64,000 nucleotides of DNA from Orobanche coerulescens (GCA_033398695.1 CM065804.1:54343501-54407500), one strand, 5' to 3'. Positions 12,142-24,079 are shown, counted from the first letter of the stretch. Notes: generated by a model not told the origin, from the sequence alone. Translations and numbers: made by a program.

Positions 12142-13785
12142 TGATGTTGTTATTGTGCATATGTATATTATGGGTTTGCCATAAGTATACGGTGTTGTTA
12201 TTGATGTGAGCATATTGACGTTGTCATATGAGTATGCATTTATAGGTCTTGTGTTAGGACCTTGTCCGTATGTTGTGTTGATCTGATCTTGGATTAGACT
12301 GACATGATTTCGTCATGGCATTTCATATCCTGAGGTATGTTCCGTATTTCTTTTAGTATTTGTCTTTGATGGACAGTCGATTTTCGTGTTGAGATGCGAT
12401 TGGGTTGGACAGAGTTAGTAGATTTCGTACAGTGAGTTATGATAATGTATTGAGAACCTTGGGTATTGTTGAGATACAATACAGATATTTCGGTATAAGC
12501 GTATTGTGTTGTTGAAAGGATACGAGATGTGAACGTTGGTAAATATTATCATGAATTGGTAAAGTTATGGTGGTAAGATTACACTAGTCGTATTCTTACT
12601 TAGTATTTTCATTGATATGTAATTAATGACAAGATGTGATGGTTATCATTGTTGGATATTATGGTTGACCCCGTCGTGGGCTTTCTTTAGGTTCTTGGGT
12701 TATCAAGCTTGTAGCGGTGGTGGAGAGATGAGCTTCCTGGAAGATACTGGCTAGGACATATATTTGTGTTTTGAGTTTCCGCTGCTAGAGTATTTTAATT
12801 GTTTGTCTTTTTCCGCTGCGTGAGTATTTTAAATGGCCTTTTGGTATCTTGTAACTTAAGTTACTTTGGCAATCGTTTTCTAAACTATTTTGTTGATACG
12901 TGTATGCAATAGCTTAACGTATGTTTTTAAACTATTGTACTTTAGAATTTCAGGCCTTGTGATTTCAAATGAAATTTTACGACGGTTTTGTTAAATGGAT
13001 TATATTAAGTCTTCGAATGTTTTTAAAGATAGTACCGTTGTTCGCCTCTTAGGCATTTGTAAATATTTTTGAAAATATCTTTTAGCCTTGTGGGTTCCAT
13101 CTCGGGACCCACGGCGCTGTAATATTCCTGGATGGCTCTGGGGGTGTTACAATCTTGGGGTCTATGCTTGCGCATGCTGGATTATTGGATGGGTTCTCCA
13201 CCACGTGTTTGTCCGACGGTGTAATATCCGCGATTTCGATTTCTGGTAATTATATTTTTTTTTGCGGAAGTCCCTTTTGATGACTCTCTTATGACCGTTT
13301 CGTCATTCTGAGAATGTTTACTTCTGCACTTTTCGACGTCCGAGTTCGTTTTGGTGTCGTTTTGTTGAGTTCCGTGCATTTAGCGACTTTCCCGCACTTG
13401 AGTTCGATTCTTGCGAATCTCGTCCAAAATTGTTGTTTCGAGTTTCTTGTAAGTTCATTTAATGTTATTATCCATGTTTCGAGCTTTGGTTTGGTGTTTC
13501 GATCGTGTATCGTGTATTTCGGACGTTTTGGGCCATTTTTGTAATTTCCCAAAGTTTGGGGTAATTATTTTCCGTTGTCGAATTTCGAGCCTTCGGGTGG
13601 TCGGAATCGTGTGTTTTCTTAGTGCTCGAATTCGTATTTGGGAGTACTTCGTAACCGTATCTTCGATTCGTATTCAGGTTCGGGTTTCGGGGTCGTCCGG
13701 GCCGTCGGAGTTGGCCCCGGCCGAGTCATGGTCGGGCATGTTGGGGCCAGGCCAGCCCTGGCCGAGTTACGGTCGGAGGGGCCCG

Positions 13786-13921
13786 GTAGTTACGTACGTA
13801 AGGCCGGTTACGTACGTAACCCATGGCCGGTTACGTACATAATGCTGCCGGCATTTCTGGGCAGTGAGTTCGGCCATGGCCGGTTACGTACGTAAGCCAT
13901 GGCCGATTACGTACGTAAGGC
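13786..13921 (+). repeat. TTACGTACGTAA palindrome array, A 5' LTR
   Basis: Five copies (one degenerate, TTACGTACATAA) are interleaved with CCATGGCCG or GGCCGG words and end about 20 bp upstream of the TATA-like site. The 3' LTR has four, lacking a stretch of about 56 bp. Confidence 0.9.
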
Positions 13922-14520
13922 GTCCGACAGACTGTGTCTTTAAGACCCAGCAGATGGGTTTTTCATCATTTTTCTCACTCGTTTCATCTTCTTCCGCGGC
14001 TGGAGCTTTGATGATCATGGAGGGATGTTGTCAGGTGTTTAATCCATGAAGTCTTGGAGTTCATATCATCATTTATCCATCCTATAACATCCTTTGATCG
14101 AGTGAATCAGGTCAGATTATCTAGAAACTTAGTTCTGGGGAATTTGGGTATTTTGGTTGTCTTCATCCGTTTAATCCGATTTAACATAGGATTTTGATGG
14201 ATTGATGATTATTTAGTTGTATTATATCTTTTCCCTTGTTATTCCATGGTTGGATCGTATCGATTCGTTGTTTTGGTCGAGTTCTTGATCGACACCTTGA
14301 AGGTGTCCGGTAGAATGTCATAGAGGGGTTTTCGGACGTTCTACGATTATTCTTCCTCGTATGATCGTTGATTTATTAATTATATGATTTTAGGGTTGAG
14401 TTTCTTGTGAAGAAACCGTGTTGAACCCTTCGGTTCGTTGTCGTCATCCTTTTCGTTAGCATCGGGCGTTCCGAATCTTCCCGGTTGAGCCATGTTCGTC
14501 GGAATACTTGCGTGCCGATT

Positions 14521-14534
14521 TCGAGGCAAGTACC
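14521..14534 (+). promoter_or_regulatory. TCGAGGCAAGTACC element, A 5' LTR
   Basis: This is the conserved mid-LTR motif, identical in the 3' LTR at 39331. Confidence 0.5.
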
Positions 14535-14739
14535 TTGTCCTTACAATTCTTGTTTTGTGGATATGATAATTAGTGATCGTCTCTATGTGTTTGTTTGATC
14601 GTTTGATTTGAACTTTCAAAAGATTCGGTTTAGCCTCGTTAAGGGCTCACATTCAAAACGCGTGTGTTTTGTGAATATTGTGCTCCGTGAATGGTTAAGT
14701 GAATCCTACGAATTCGCTTATCGTTGTTGTTGTGTTTTG

Positions 14740-14741
<2 letters not shown>

Positions 14742-14794
<53 letters not shown>
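14742..14794. repeat. AT microsatellite in A 5' LTR
   Basis: The run is about 52 bp. The 3' LTR has only about 20 bp at the same place (39551-39571), showing contraction or expansion since insertion. Confidence 0.9.
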
Positions 14795-14797
<3 letters not shown>

Positions 14798-14896
14798 CTC
14801 TTTTCGGTGCGTTATGGTTTGACGTGGTGTTTTGCTAAGTGTTTGATGCCTCTGGTTGAATTGTTTGGATATCATTGGTGTGATATGTTATTTGTG

Positions 14897-15253
14897 CTTG
14901 ATTGTTTCGCTAGCCATCTCGGGAGGGTCCTTCGAGGCCTCGAGTGGGATTTGTGGCTTCGTCCCGGTCCTAGGCAGCGTGTGTGCTTGATTATTTTGCT
15001 AGCCAGCTCGGGAGAGTCCGACGGGGCCTCGAGTGGGATTTGTGGCTTCGTCCCGGTCCTAGGTGATGTGTGTACTTGATTATTTCGCTAGCCAGCTCGG
15101 GAGGGTCCGAAGCGGCCTTGAGTGGGATTTGTGGCTTCGTCCCGGTCCTATGCGACATGTGTGCTTGATTATTTTGCTAGCCAGCTCGGGAGGGTCCGAC
15201 GGGGCCTTGAGTGGGATTTGTGGCTTCATCCCGGTCCTAGGCGATGCGAATGC
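14897..15253 (+). repeat. 89-bp tandem repeat in A 5' LTR
   Basis: Units begin at CTTGATT at 14897, 14986, 15075 and 15164, exactly 89 bp apart. Each contains GCTAGCCAGCTCGGGAGGG and GTGGCTTCGTCCCGGTCCTA. A diverged half unit follows to about 15305. Open frames here are repeat translations, not genes. Confidence 0.95.
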
Positions 15254-16115
15254 GTGTGTATGTTTTGTGAATGTGTTTGCTCACCTCGGGAGGGTTCGAC
15301 GGGGCCATGGAGGGAGTCCAATGGTAGTGCCCTGGATTCACGAGTGAAACTTCACGGGTGCATGTGTATTTTATGTTCGTCGAGGACATGTGACGTGGGT
15401 TTTAACACTGTGTATTGTTGTTGGTTTCATTTGTGAAAACAAAACCTTTGGGCTGTGACCCCCTGTTGATTTTTTTGAAAGATAAGGATTCGGTAATCCT
15501 AAATTGTTTTCTAGTAAAACTCTCGATGGCATTTTAAACTGTTCTATAAATTGTTTCCCTTGATTTGTGATCTTTCAGTTTTGGAATGTTTTTCCCAAAC
15601 TCTTGCCTCGGGAAGTAATTTTCGTCTCGTTTAGATCTTTGAGGATTCCTGGTTATTGTTATTCGTGGAATGTGAATTATATGACTCGTATTTTGCACTT
15701 TGTTCTTGCACTAGCAAAACAGTGGAGTTTTGCTAACCACCGAGTATTCGGGGGGTGGATGTCTGTGTTTGCATTCAGGTTTTGGGAGCATAACACAGGG
15801 TCGGCACGAAGGATGATGAAAGATGATCGATACTAATCACATGAGGAACCGTACGTTGTTGTATTGGTTCAGTTGTATTTTATTTCCGCTGCAGTATAAT
15901 TTTCCCCGTTGTATGGGAGCGTTTTGTATTTCGACCCCTGCGTGGGCACATATTGAGTTGTATGTATTTATTGAAAGACCAAATCTGTCTACTGAGTCAT
16001 TTTAGGCTTAAAGCCATTATTGATATGTTCGACGTTGCAGACCAGCCTGGTAGATCCTTGAGAAAAGGGTTTACGGCGTGTAATATCCCTGAGTGGAATG
16101 GGGGTGTTACATAAA

Positions 16116-16127
16116 TGGTATCGGAGC
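16116..16127 (+). promoter_or_regulatory. Primer-binding site of A
   Basis: TGGTATCGGAGC starts 4 nt after the 5' LTR end and matches the plant initiator-Met tRNA-type PBS. Confidence 0.85.
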
Positions 16128-16438
16128 TTAGGTTGTGGAAACCTAGGCTGTCGGGTTTAGTGGTGTCTGTTGAGTTTTGTCTCGTCGGATTTTGTCTGAC
16201 TGAGTCGTGTCGCGACGCGTCGTCTGAGTCTGTTGGTCGTGATTAGCATCGTGGAGCGATCATCATCTTCGTGCGACCTGTGGATGTAAGTCTCCCTTCT
16301 TTATGTTGTGCCTCGTGTGACATGAGCTGCTTGTATGATTATATCGTTGGTTGATTGAATCCTTCTGTGGATTTTGATTCCGTGATATGTGGGTATTCGA
16401 CTCTAATATTTTAATTATATGAGGAGCGGTGTCGCTGC
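16128..16438 (+). other. Element A internal segment 1
   Basis: This non-coding leader follows the PBS and stops where copia-1 inserted (target GCTGC). I see no gag-like sequence. It includes a pyrimidine-G rich stretch with GTCTGAGTCTG-like words. Confidence 0.6.
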
Positions 16439-18416
16439 TGTTAGGAGTATGCCCTCGAATGCCACTCAGAGGTTGTTGAGAGAGGGCATTGTACTTGTAA
16501 TTATGTAAACCATTTATATAAGGCAAATGAATGTTTCTTTATTTACTGGTAGTTACTGGCATTCCTAACTCGTAAATAAACATATAGAAACTAGTCCGTG
16601 TATTTGAGAGCAAAACGTTCCACTCCTTATTGGATAAGGGGTCGGCTTTGAAAGGTTATAGCTCAAATACTTAATCGTTCGCAAGTCGATGAAACTTGGT
16701 AGGCGTTAAGTTTATGTGAAGACTTGTATGACGTGTTCTTTGACATGGAGACTGTCGAACACTAATGGTTAGTGGGAGCACACGTTATAGGTATGCTAAT
16801 TGGATTAGTGTACTGAACCGACTCACCCTCGATTCGTCACATGGATTTCACTCCGGACGATAATGACGGAATCGAAAGGTTGTGATAGGTATTCGTGAAC
16901 CTTCGACTTGAGGATTTAGTAGGGATGTGCTTGTGACGTCAAGATTTTCATTAGAGTAGTTCGACCCGTAAACCTAAGGCGGGGTCAACCTCGACGTGCA
17001 TCTTAACGGGCAAGTAGCAGTGTCCTATCGAATACCAAGATAGAATTCTTTCTCCCGTTAGTGAGCGGGTTATATGTCCTATGCGGTTATTAGCGGATGA
17101 GATCATAAGTCTTTGGCCAAAGCATTGGAGCTAGTTGTATTAGATACACGATGACTCGATGATCTCGATTTGCATTAACGCATGCATAGCGTCAATCAGA
17201 TAGGGTTTGACCGACCGTGACCCTATAACTTGATCGGGACATTTGAAAGAAGGGTTTATACATATCTTGGTATTCACGATGAATGGTTCTTGAATGATCC
17301 CAATCATTCGTTCTTAGTCGAGTGCAGTGTAGGCCACCAGTCGCTAGGTGGTGCTACTACTTTTGGTTCCTCCCATTCTTGATCGAGACGGACCTACCGA
17401 GTCGCGCATTAGGATTGACGACGGAATGAATTGAGCTAATTCTCTCATTATGAATATTGGATATTGGATATCTAAATTTGGGACATTGGATGTTTAAATC
17501 GATTTATCGGATAAATTGATTTACGGCTTAATGGATTAAATATATCACTGGGTGATTAATTTAATTCATGAATATAATTATTTCTTGGAGAAATTAATTA
17601 TGTTATTTTGTGTTTGATATGTTTAATTAATTGGATTAATTAATCGACACAAATACATCGGAACAGAATCGGAGTTTATCTGTTTTGACTCACGGGAGTC
17701 CGAAACGAACCGAACTCATTCGTTTTTCATGATAGCCGCCCCATTATGCTTCCACCCACTTTCACATTGTCTTTTCTTCCATTTATTAAGTGATGATAAT
17801 GACTTGGTGGGACAAGACTTCATGTTACATGAGTTGTAAACATGAGGGTGGAAATAATATAAGATGATGTCTTTGACAAACTCTCCCACTAACTTGATTC
17901 CATTTCCAACGTGAGGTTGAAGAGGAGAGAGAGAGATAGAAGTCTTCTTCATCATCTTCATTATTCATCTTCTTCATTCATCTTCTTCACAACTTCTTAG
18001 AGATATTTTGTGAGGAAATATTGAGAGAGATAGATATTCATACACTTAGAGTGATATTAATATCTATAACAAGCTTCATCACCTAGCTCTAGCCGTATCC
18101 TCGGAGGATAGCAAGGTGTTGTCATTCCGTTCGTTTTTCCGGCGCGTGGCAAGTAGAGACGCGGTGCTTTCGGCGTTGGATCGTTCAAGGGCTTGGAGCG
18201 GATTGAACTCGTAGAGATCAAACTAAAGCTTGGGAATAGCTCAAGAGAAGGTTACCATTTAATCAACGGACTTCGAGGGTTAGTTTCTTACGACTCTTGC
18301 TTTTCGTTTTTGATATTCGTATATACGTAGCTCGATCGATCCTCGTAGGGATTCGGATCGAATTAATTTTCGCTTACCGCTTCACTGGCCTTCGTTTTAG
18401 GCACCGAATCCCAACA
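16439..18416 (+). mobile_element. 5' LTR of copia-1
   Basis: The LTR is 1978 bp, from TGTTAGGAGTATGCC to CGAATCCCAACA. Compared with the 3' LTR and both copia-2 LTRs, it has clustered differences in 16.64-17.35 kb and at about 18.39 kb, nearly all at CTG or CAG sites of the partners (for example TTGACTGGGCG read as TTGGTAGGCG). Confidence 0.92.
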
Positions 18417-18419
18417 AAG

Positions 18420-18430
18420 GGTATCGGAGC
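18420..18430 (+). promoter_or_regulatory. Primer-binding site of copia-1
   Basis: GGTATCGGAGC lies 3 nt after the 5' LTR. Copia-2 has the full TGGTATCGGAGC. Confidence 0.8.
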
Positions 18431-18720
18431 GTAGGTCTTGCGATCGTATATACGATATTGGCATTTGGAATGCTCGATTAGATGGTGAATGATTTGGAAT
18501 CATTTTAGTCATAATCGTGGTATATGTTTTTCGTTCGTAATAATTGTATTTTTCGTAAGTTTATGTCTAAATATAAATCTTAAATTTCGGGAAATATGAT
18601 TTATATTGAAGATATGAAAGTCGTAAAATAATGATATTGGATATCCGGTCGAAAATCTAGCCCCGAATCGTCGTCGGACGACTTTTTGGACAAAAAGGGT
18701 ATTTTGGCCGAGGATGAATC

Positions 18721-18975
18721 GTCCGTGTCAGGGAACACGGTCGTGTCCGGCGATGTGGCCAAAGCTGCTCGGAGACCCGGCCGTGTCGAGACACGGCGTG
18801 TCTGCCGAAGTGACTCGGCCGTGTCTGGATGACACGGTCGTGTCAGCGATCTACAAGTCATCGCCGGGCGACCCGAGCGTGTCCTAGGAATCGGTCGTGG
18901 ACTGGCCTGATTCTTCCGATCGTGACTCTGCCAAGCCAGCGTGATCCGGTAGGTCCGAGGGTGACTCGGTCATGC
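18721..18975 (+). repeat. ACACGGCCGTGT palindrome array in copia-1 leader
   Basis: About eight variants of GACACGGCCGTGTC (such as ACACGGTCGTGTC, CTCGGCCGTGTC) lie in 250 bp, about 300 nt downstream of the PBS and 1.2 kb before gag. The core CGGCCG or CGGTCG is the same CGNNCG type as in the gypsy LTR arrays. Confidence 0.85.
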
Positions 18976-20160
18976 TGGCCCGTTTTCACCCCAGCTCGAT
19001 TTTTTCGTGTATTCTTGAAAATTAATCTCTCGCATGTTAAATTGGATTTAATATGATGATTTATGGTATTTCATTTTATAAGGGAAATTTGATTAATTGG
19101 AATATTTATGGTCGATCGAATTATTTTGAACGTTATCAAATTACCGATTGTGTGAATCGATTGGATCGGTTCATATTGTTGATTGGATCAATGTATCTCT
19201 ACGCTTTCCATTTATATAGTATTTATTGGATGAATGCTTTTTGAATGGGGATGTGGTTCGTGGACTTAGATTTGAATCGTTCGTTTTATTCGATTGGGTT
19301 GTAAAGGCCGTTTTGAACCTATTTATTTTACTAGAAATGTTTGTATCTAGGATGCAATTTTCGATGTAAAATTTATATGTAATGACGAAGACCGGAGGAA
19401 GATCCATTTCGAGAAGACGAAGATTCAATACGAAGACTTGTAATTAGATTACGAAGTTTTTGTTTTCTAGGAACGGTCCATGAACCACATGTTGGTAGCA
19501 ACTAGGTTGTGAATGGTTTTTTCATATTGTATGAATGCCTCAAACGCGCTAATATGATTAATGTGCAAAGTGTAACGTTAATCGCGAAAATTCTCCCACT
19601 ATAAATAATTAAGTTTATAAGGTTTCAAGGTTTTCCTTCCTCCATCGAGTTTCGGAAATTGAAATCCAAACCGGATGTGCTATGCTTCCGAGTTATCGGG
19701 GTAGTCGTCGGGAGGATGGATAAATTACCGAGAGCGCATGGATGCCTTAGGTTGGATCAAATTTAATCCCTAGAAACCAGAAACGTTGCCGGAAAAGATT
19801 CAATAGTGAAACTGATTTGCGTCGAAGGTATAAACTTAACTTGTACACGAACCATAGAAATCGTATAGGTTGAGGGGAGTGAAAAAGGGAAAAAGAAGAT
19901 CGAATCATCCATTAGATGGGTTGGTGTAGGACACCACTTTATGTCAATTATTAGACTAGAAACCTGCTCGGTTGCCCTCTATTAAGATTTATAAAGAACT
20001 CGATAACCACTATGAAGGAGAGCGACGATACTTCCGGATATCACATGGGAGTGTGTTATTCCGATAAAAATAGTGGGAGCTAGGTAACAAGAATAGAAAA
20101 GACCTTAAATTCTATACTCAGAACATAATTGAATGAGTCACTAATTAACTGCTATACTTA
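18976..20160 (+). other. Copia-1 leader between palindromes and gag
   Basis: This AT-rich leader has no convincing coding sequence. The same region exists in copia-2 (58697-59700, minus), so it is a genuine part of the element. The unusually long leader is conserved between the two copies. Confidence 0.7.
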
Positions 20161-20985
20161 ATGCATAAATCTCAATATGACAATGAATCCACTCGCAATT
20201 CTACTCAAAAGAACACCTTAATGGGACCTAACTTTGTGGATTGGCTCCGCAATCGATGATTGTCCTCGTATAGAGGCACCGGGATACGCCTTGGAGACGG
20301 ACATTCCGGCACCTCCTATGCGGACTCGAGCCAATCAGAAGAGATTGAAAACCACGAAAAGTGGGTTAAGGATGACGTGAAAGTCCGTGCTTATATGATG
20401 GCTTCCATGTCTAATGAGCTTCAGAGCTCATGAGAAAATGACTTCGCTAGGCGATTCTATCTCACTTAACCGAGCTTTATGGTGAGCACAGCAGAATCGC
20501 TAGATATGAGATATCCAAGCAATCGCTCGGTGCAAGGATGAAGGAAGGTGAGAAAGTTGGGGAACACGTCCTCAAAATGATATCCATGATGGAAAGATTG
20601 GAGGCTCTTGATTTTAAAATGGATACTTCTCTCCAAACCGACCTTATCCTACGCCTCTCCCCGATTCCTTCTCACGCTTGTTATGAACTTCAACCGCAAT
20701 GAGATTGCATGTAATTTAGGGCTAATGAACAACCGGTGACCGCTCGCCTCGGATGAAGACCCGCGGATGAAGGAGTCTGCACTTGTGATTTCTTCTGGAC
20801 TTCGGAAGTCTAAGAATAAGAAGAAAAAGACCAAGAAGCGGATGGACCACAAGCTAAGGACCTTAAGTGAAAGGGCAAGGCCCCGATGGTTCCAAAGAAC
20901 AAGAAGAAGAAGGATGCTTGTCTCAAGTGCGGTGAGTGGGCCACTGGGCTAGAGACTGTCCGATTCTTCATGGCACTTCGTGCAG
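20161..20985 (+). pseudogene. gag: Copia-1 gag, disrupted
   Basis: This is the nucleocapsid-capsid gene of the copia element, homologous to the 299-codon gag at 58696-57797. Residue stretches such as NFVDWLRN, NHEKWVKDDVKV, MMASMSNELQ and EIACNL are recognisable. So is a basic KKKKTKKR region before the CCHC knuckle. The frame is broken many times by 1-3 nt indels. Compared with copia-2, most breaks fall at CAG or CTG (for example AATCTGATG read as AATCGATG at about 20251, and CAACTGTTCGG as CAATCGCTCGG at about 20518). The gene may be less damaged in reality than in this assembly. Confidence 0.85.
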
Positions 20986-21019
20986 TAACTTTTAGTTTTG
21001 GAAACAAATTGTTCTCTCT

Positions 21020-24000
21020 GTATTTTCTACTTCCTGGATACTGGATTCTGGTGCTAGTTCTCATATTTGTACCGTGAATCAGGATCTGGAACAAAGTAGG
21101 AAGCTTGGAGCTGGAGAAGTTATGATCACAGTCGGAAGCGGGCATAGTGTCGAGGCAACCGACATAGGATCACTTCTTTTGGGTTTAGAATCCGGCTTTG
21201 TTTTGACTTTAGAAGATGTACTTGTTTTGCCCAAGGGGCACAAAAACATTGTATCCATTCCGGTCATGGACCGAAAAGGCTTTTCATTTTTCATTGGTGA
21301 TGGTTCCTGCAAAATTTATTTTAGAAATAAACTAGTGGGTACTGCTACATTGTTGAATGGATTGTATCATCTAAATCTCAGCAACAAAGTAGTTGCGAAT
21401 ACTATGACTAGAAAACGTGGTAGGGATGAAACCAATCAAGTTTTGAAATGGCATCTTAGACTTGGTCATATTGGTCAGACCAAGGTTTACAAGATGGAAA
21501 AAGATGGACTTATGGGTCCATTGGGATCGGATCCCTTTCCTACTTGTGAATCTTGCCTTAAAGGCAAAATGACTAAGTCCCCCTTCACAGGGACTTTTGA
21601 AAGAGCCGCTAATAAACTGGGATTAATCCATACCGACGTATGTGGTGCTTTAGAAGCAGCACGTGGCGGATATAAATATTTCATTACGTTTACAGATGAT
21701 CATACTAGGTATGGTTATGTATACTTAATGAAACATAAATTCGAGGCCTTTGAGAAATTCCAGGAATTCAAGGCCCTGGTCGAGAAACAAACTGGTAATC
21801 ATATCAAAGCACTTCGGTCGGACCGAGGTGGCGAGTATATGAGTACGGAGTTTGACGAGTTCCTTAAGGAACATGGAATAGTTTCACAACTAACACCTCC
21901 AGGTACTCCTCAGTTAAATGGTGTGTCAGAAAGAAGGAACCGGACCCTGTTGAACATGGTCCGTTCCATGCTGGGCTATACTGACTTGCCGATTTACCTG
22001 TGGGGATATGCACTCCTGACTGCCGCGAATATCTTGAACAGATGTCCTTCCAAATCCGTTCCTAAAACTCCACATGAGATGTGGGAAGGAAGGAAACCAA
22101 GTCTTAATCACATTAGGATTTGGGGATGTCCCGCCTATGTCAAGAAGACTAAGGTGGAAAAGTTGGAAGCTAGGTCTGCGAAGGGACGTTTCATAGGATT
22201 CCCGTCTGGGACGATGGGATATCTATTCTACATGCCCGAAGATCGAAGGATCGTTGTTGCTTTACAAGCACACTTCCTGGAAGATGAGTTCATTCAGGAA
22301 GGCGGAGCAGGTAGAAGTATTTCTTTAGAAGAATACAATGAAACTCCTCGAGAGACACCTGTGCAAGAAACCGGAACCGAACTTTCAAACACAAGTACAA
22401 CCACCTCGTAGGTCTAGTAGGGTGTCTCATTTACCCGAGAGGTATGGGCTTGTGCACTTGGAGGAGCCGGGTCTCCATGAGGTTCCAAGTGATAGCCAAG
22501 AGACCGACCCAACAACCTATGACCAAGCGATGGTGGATGTAGACTCGCGAAATGGCGTGAAGCTATGGAAGCCGAGATAGACTCGATGCATGTCAATCAG
22601 TCTGGACTCTAGTAGACCGCCCCAAGGGCATAGTGCCTATTGGGAACAAGTGGTTCTACAAGAGAAAGACTGATGGTGATGGCAAGGTTGACGCCTATAA
22701 GGCGGCTTGTGGCAAAGGGTTATACCCAAGGAAGGGATCGATTACACACGATACCTTCTCGCCCGTAGCCATGATCAAGTCTATTCGCATGATGCTTGAT
22801 ATAGCCGCTACCACGATTATGAGATATGGCAAATGGACGTAAAGACGGCTTTCCTTAATGGATTCCTCGAGGAGGAAATCTATATGGAGCGACCTAAAGG
22901 CTTTGTGTCAAGTCGATATTCGAAAGTGTGCAAGCTTCAGCGTTCCATTTATGGATCAAGCAAGCGTCGCGTAGTTGGAACCTTCGCTTTGACGAGGCGG
23001 TCAAAGAGTTTGACTTCGTGCAAAATGAAGAGGAACCTTGTGTATACAAGAAGGTTAGTGGGAGCAAGATCGCATTCTTAGTACTATATGTAGATGACAT
23101 TCTACTAATAGGAAATGATGTGGGAATGCTCGGTTACGTGAAAGCTTGGCTTTCGAGTAATTTCTCCATGAAAGACTTGGGAGAAGCAACCTATATTCTT
23201 GGTATTCGGCTCTACCGGGATAGAGCGAAGAGAACAATAGGCCTTTCCCAAGCCCTCTATATAGATAAGATCTTAAAGCGATTTAAGATGGATGATTCTA
23301 AAAGAGGGTTCCTACCGATGCAACATGGAATAAAACTCACCTTGAAGATGTGTCCTCAAAGTGAGGAACAACGCAAGGAAATGAGTAATATACCATATGC
23401 TTCGTCCGTGGGTAGCCTTATGTATGCTATGTTGTGTACAAGACCTGACATCGCGCATGCTGTAAGCGTGGTGAGTAGGTTTCAGGCAAACCTGTAGGGA
23501 ACATCGACTGTCAGAAAGAACGTTCTCAAGTACTTGAGAAGAACGAGAGATATGGTTCTTATGTATGGCGGTGGAGATTTGGATGTGGTGGGATTCACTG
23601 ATTCGGACTTCCAAGGACTGAAGGACGACTCGATGTCCACTTCTGGCTACATATTTACTCTTAATGGAGGAGCAGATCTTGGCGTAGTGCCAAGCAAAGC
23701 GCGACTGCCGATTCCACCTGTCAGCCGAGTATCAAGCGACCTCGGAGGCTTCCAAGGAAGGGTTCTGGATTAAGAAGTTTCGGGAGAACTTCAAATGATA
23801 CCATGTCTTGAGCCGCCTATTCCGTCTTTGGGACAACGACGAGTCAGAGCGCAGCCAAGGAGCCGAGGTTTCACAACAAAGACCAAACATATTGAGAGGA
23901 AGTATCATCTCGTAAGAGAATTTGTTCGCAAGGGATACATTGTACTGCACAGAGTAGACTCGGCCGACAACGTCGCCGATCCACTGACCAAGCCACTTTC

Positions 24001-24063
24001 TCAGACTAGCTTGGAGCGTCATCTAGAGAACATGGGTATTAGATACCATAGTGTGTGGCATTG
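21020..24063 (+). pseudogene. pol: Copia-1 pol (PR-IN-RT-RH), disrupted
   Basis: This is the copia-order polyprotein. The protease active site WILDSGASSHIC is at about 21035-21070 (catalytic Asp codon 21044). The pre-integrase zinc region has WHLRLGH and CESCLKG. The integrase catalytic triad is visible as HTDVCG, RSDRGGEY and SERRNRTL (about 21630-21945). The RT motif YVDD has Asp codons at 23093 and 23096. RNase H includes FTDSDFQG. The reading frame is open to a TAG at 22409-22411, then breaks repeatedly up to the terminal stop at 24061-24063. Most of the later breaks match CAG or CTG positions in copia-2. Confidence 0.9.
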
Positions 24064-24066
24064 AGT

Positions 24067-24079
24067 GCAAGTGGGAGAT
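24067..24079 (+). promoter_or_regulatory. Copia-1 polypurine tract
   Basis: CAAGTGGGAGATT directly precedes the 3' LTR start TGTTAGG at 24080. The counterpart in copia-2 is AAGTGGGAGAT on the minus strand. Confidence 0.8.

Larger units (their letters stand above)
5354..13151 (+). mobile_element. Solo LTR D with nested insertions, TSD ATCTT
   Basis: A single LTR starts with TGTAATATCC at 5354 and ends with GGGGGTGTTACA at 13151, flanked by perfect ATCTT duplications (5349-5353 and 13152-13156). After removing A' and the inverted-repeat transposon, about 3.6 kb of LTR remains. It contains one GAGGCAAGT element (11533) and one LTR end. No PBS, PPT or coding sequence occurs, so it is a solo LTR left by LTR-LTR recombination. 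Its 3' half aligns by eye with the C LTR (TATAATATTTAATGAAT, GACCCCGTCGT, GAGATGAGCTTCCT). The centre carries CT, GT and AT microsatellites. Confidence 0.85.
13220..16111 (+). mobile_element. 5' LTR of element A
   Basis: The 2.9-kb LTR runs from TGTAATATCCGCG to GGGGGTGTTACA. In order it contains an alignable U3, five TTACGTACGTAA dyads (13786-13921), a TATA-like TCTTTAAGACC (about 13939), TCGAGGCAAGTACC (14521), an AT run (14742-14794), an 89-bp tandem repeat (14897-15253) and the subterminal GTGTAATATCCC motif. It is longer than its partner because of the longer AT run, an extra 89-bp unit and an extra palindrome unit. Confidence 0.9.

Noticed and set aside
15063..15436. Open frames of 94 and 104 codons with repeated motifs
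   Set aside because: They follow the 89-bp tandem repeat of the A LTR and are broken in the other LTR, so they are not protein genes.
20161..24063. Deamination or a RIP-like process as cause of the copia-1 damage
   Set aside because: Many changes are indels or T to C at CTG and CAG, and clean patches alternate with damaged ones within the same element. Deamination would give only C to T or G to A.
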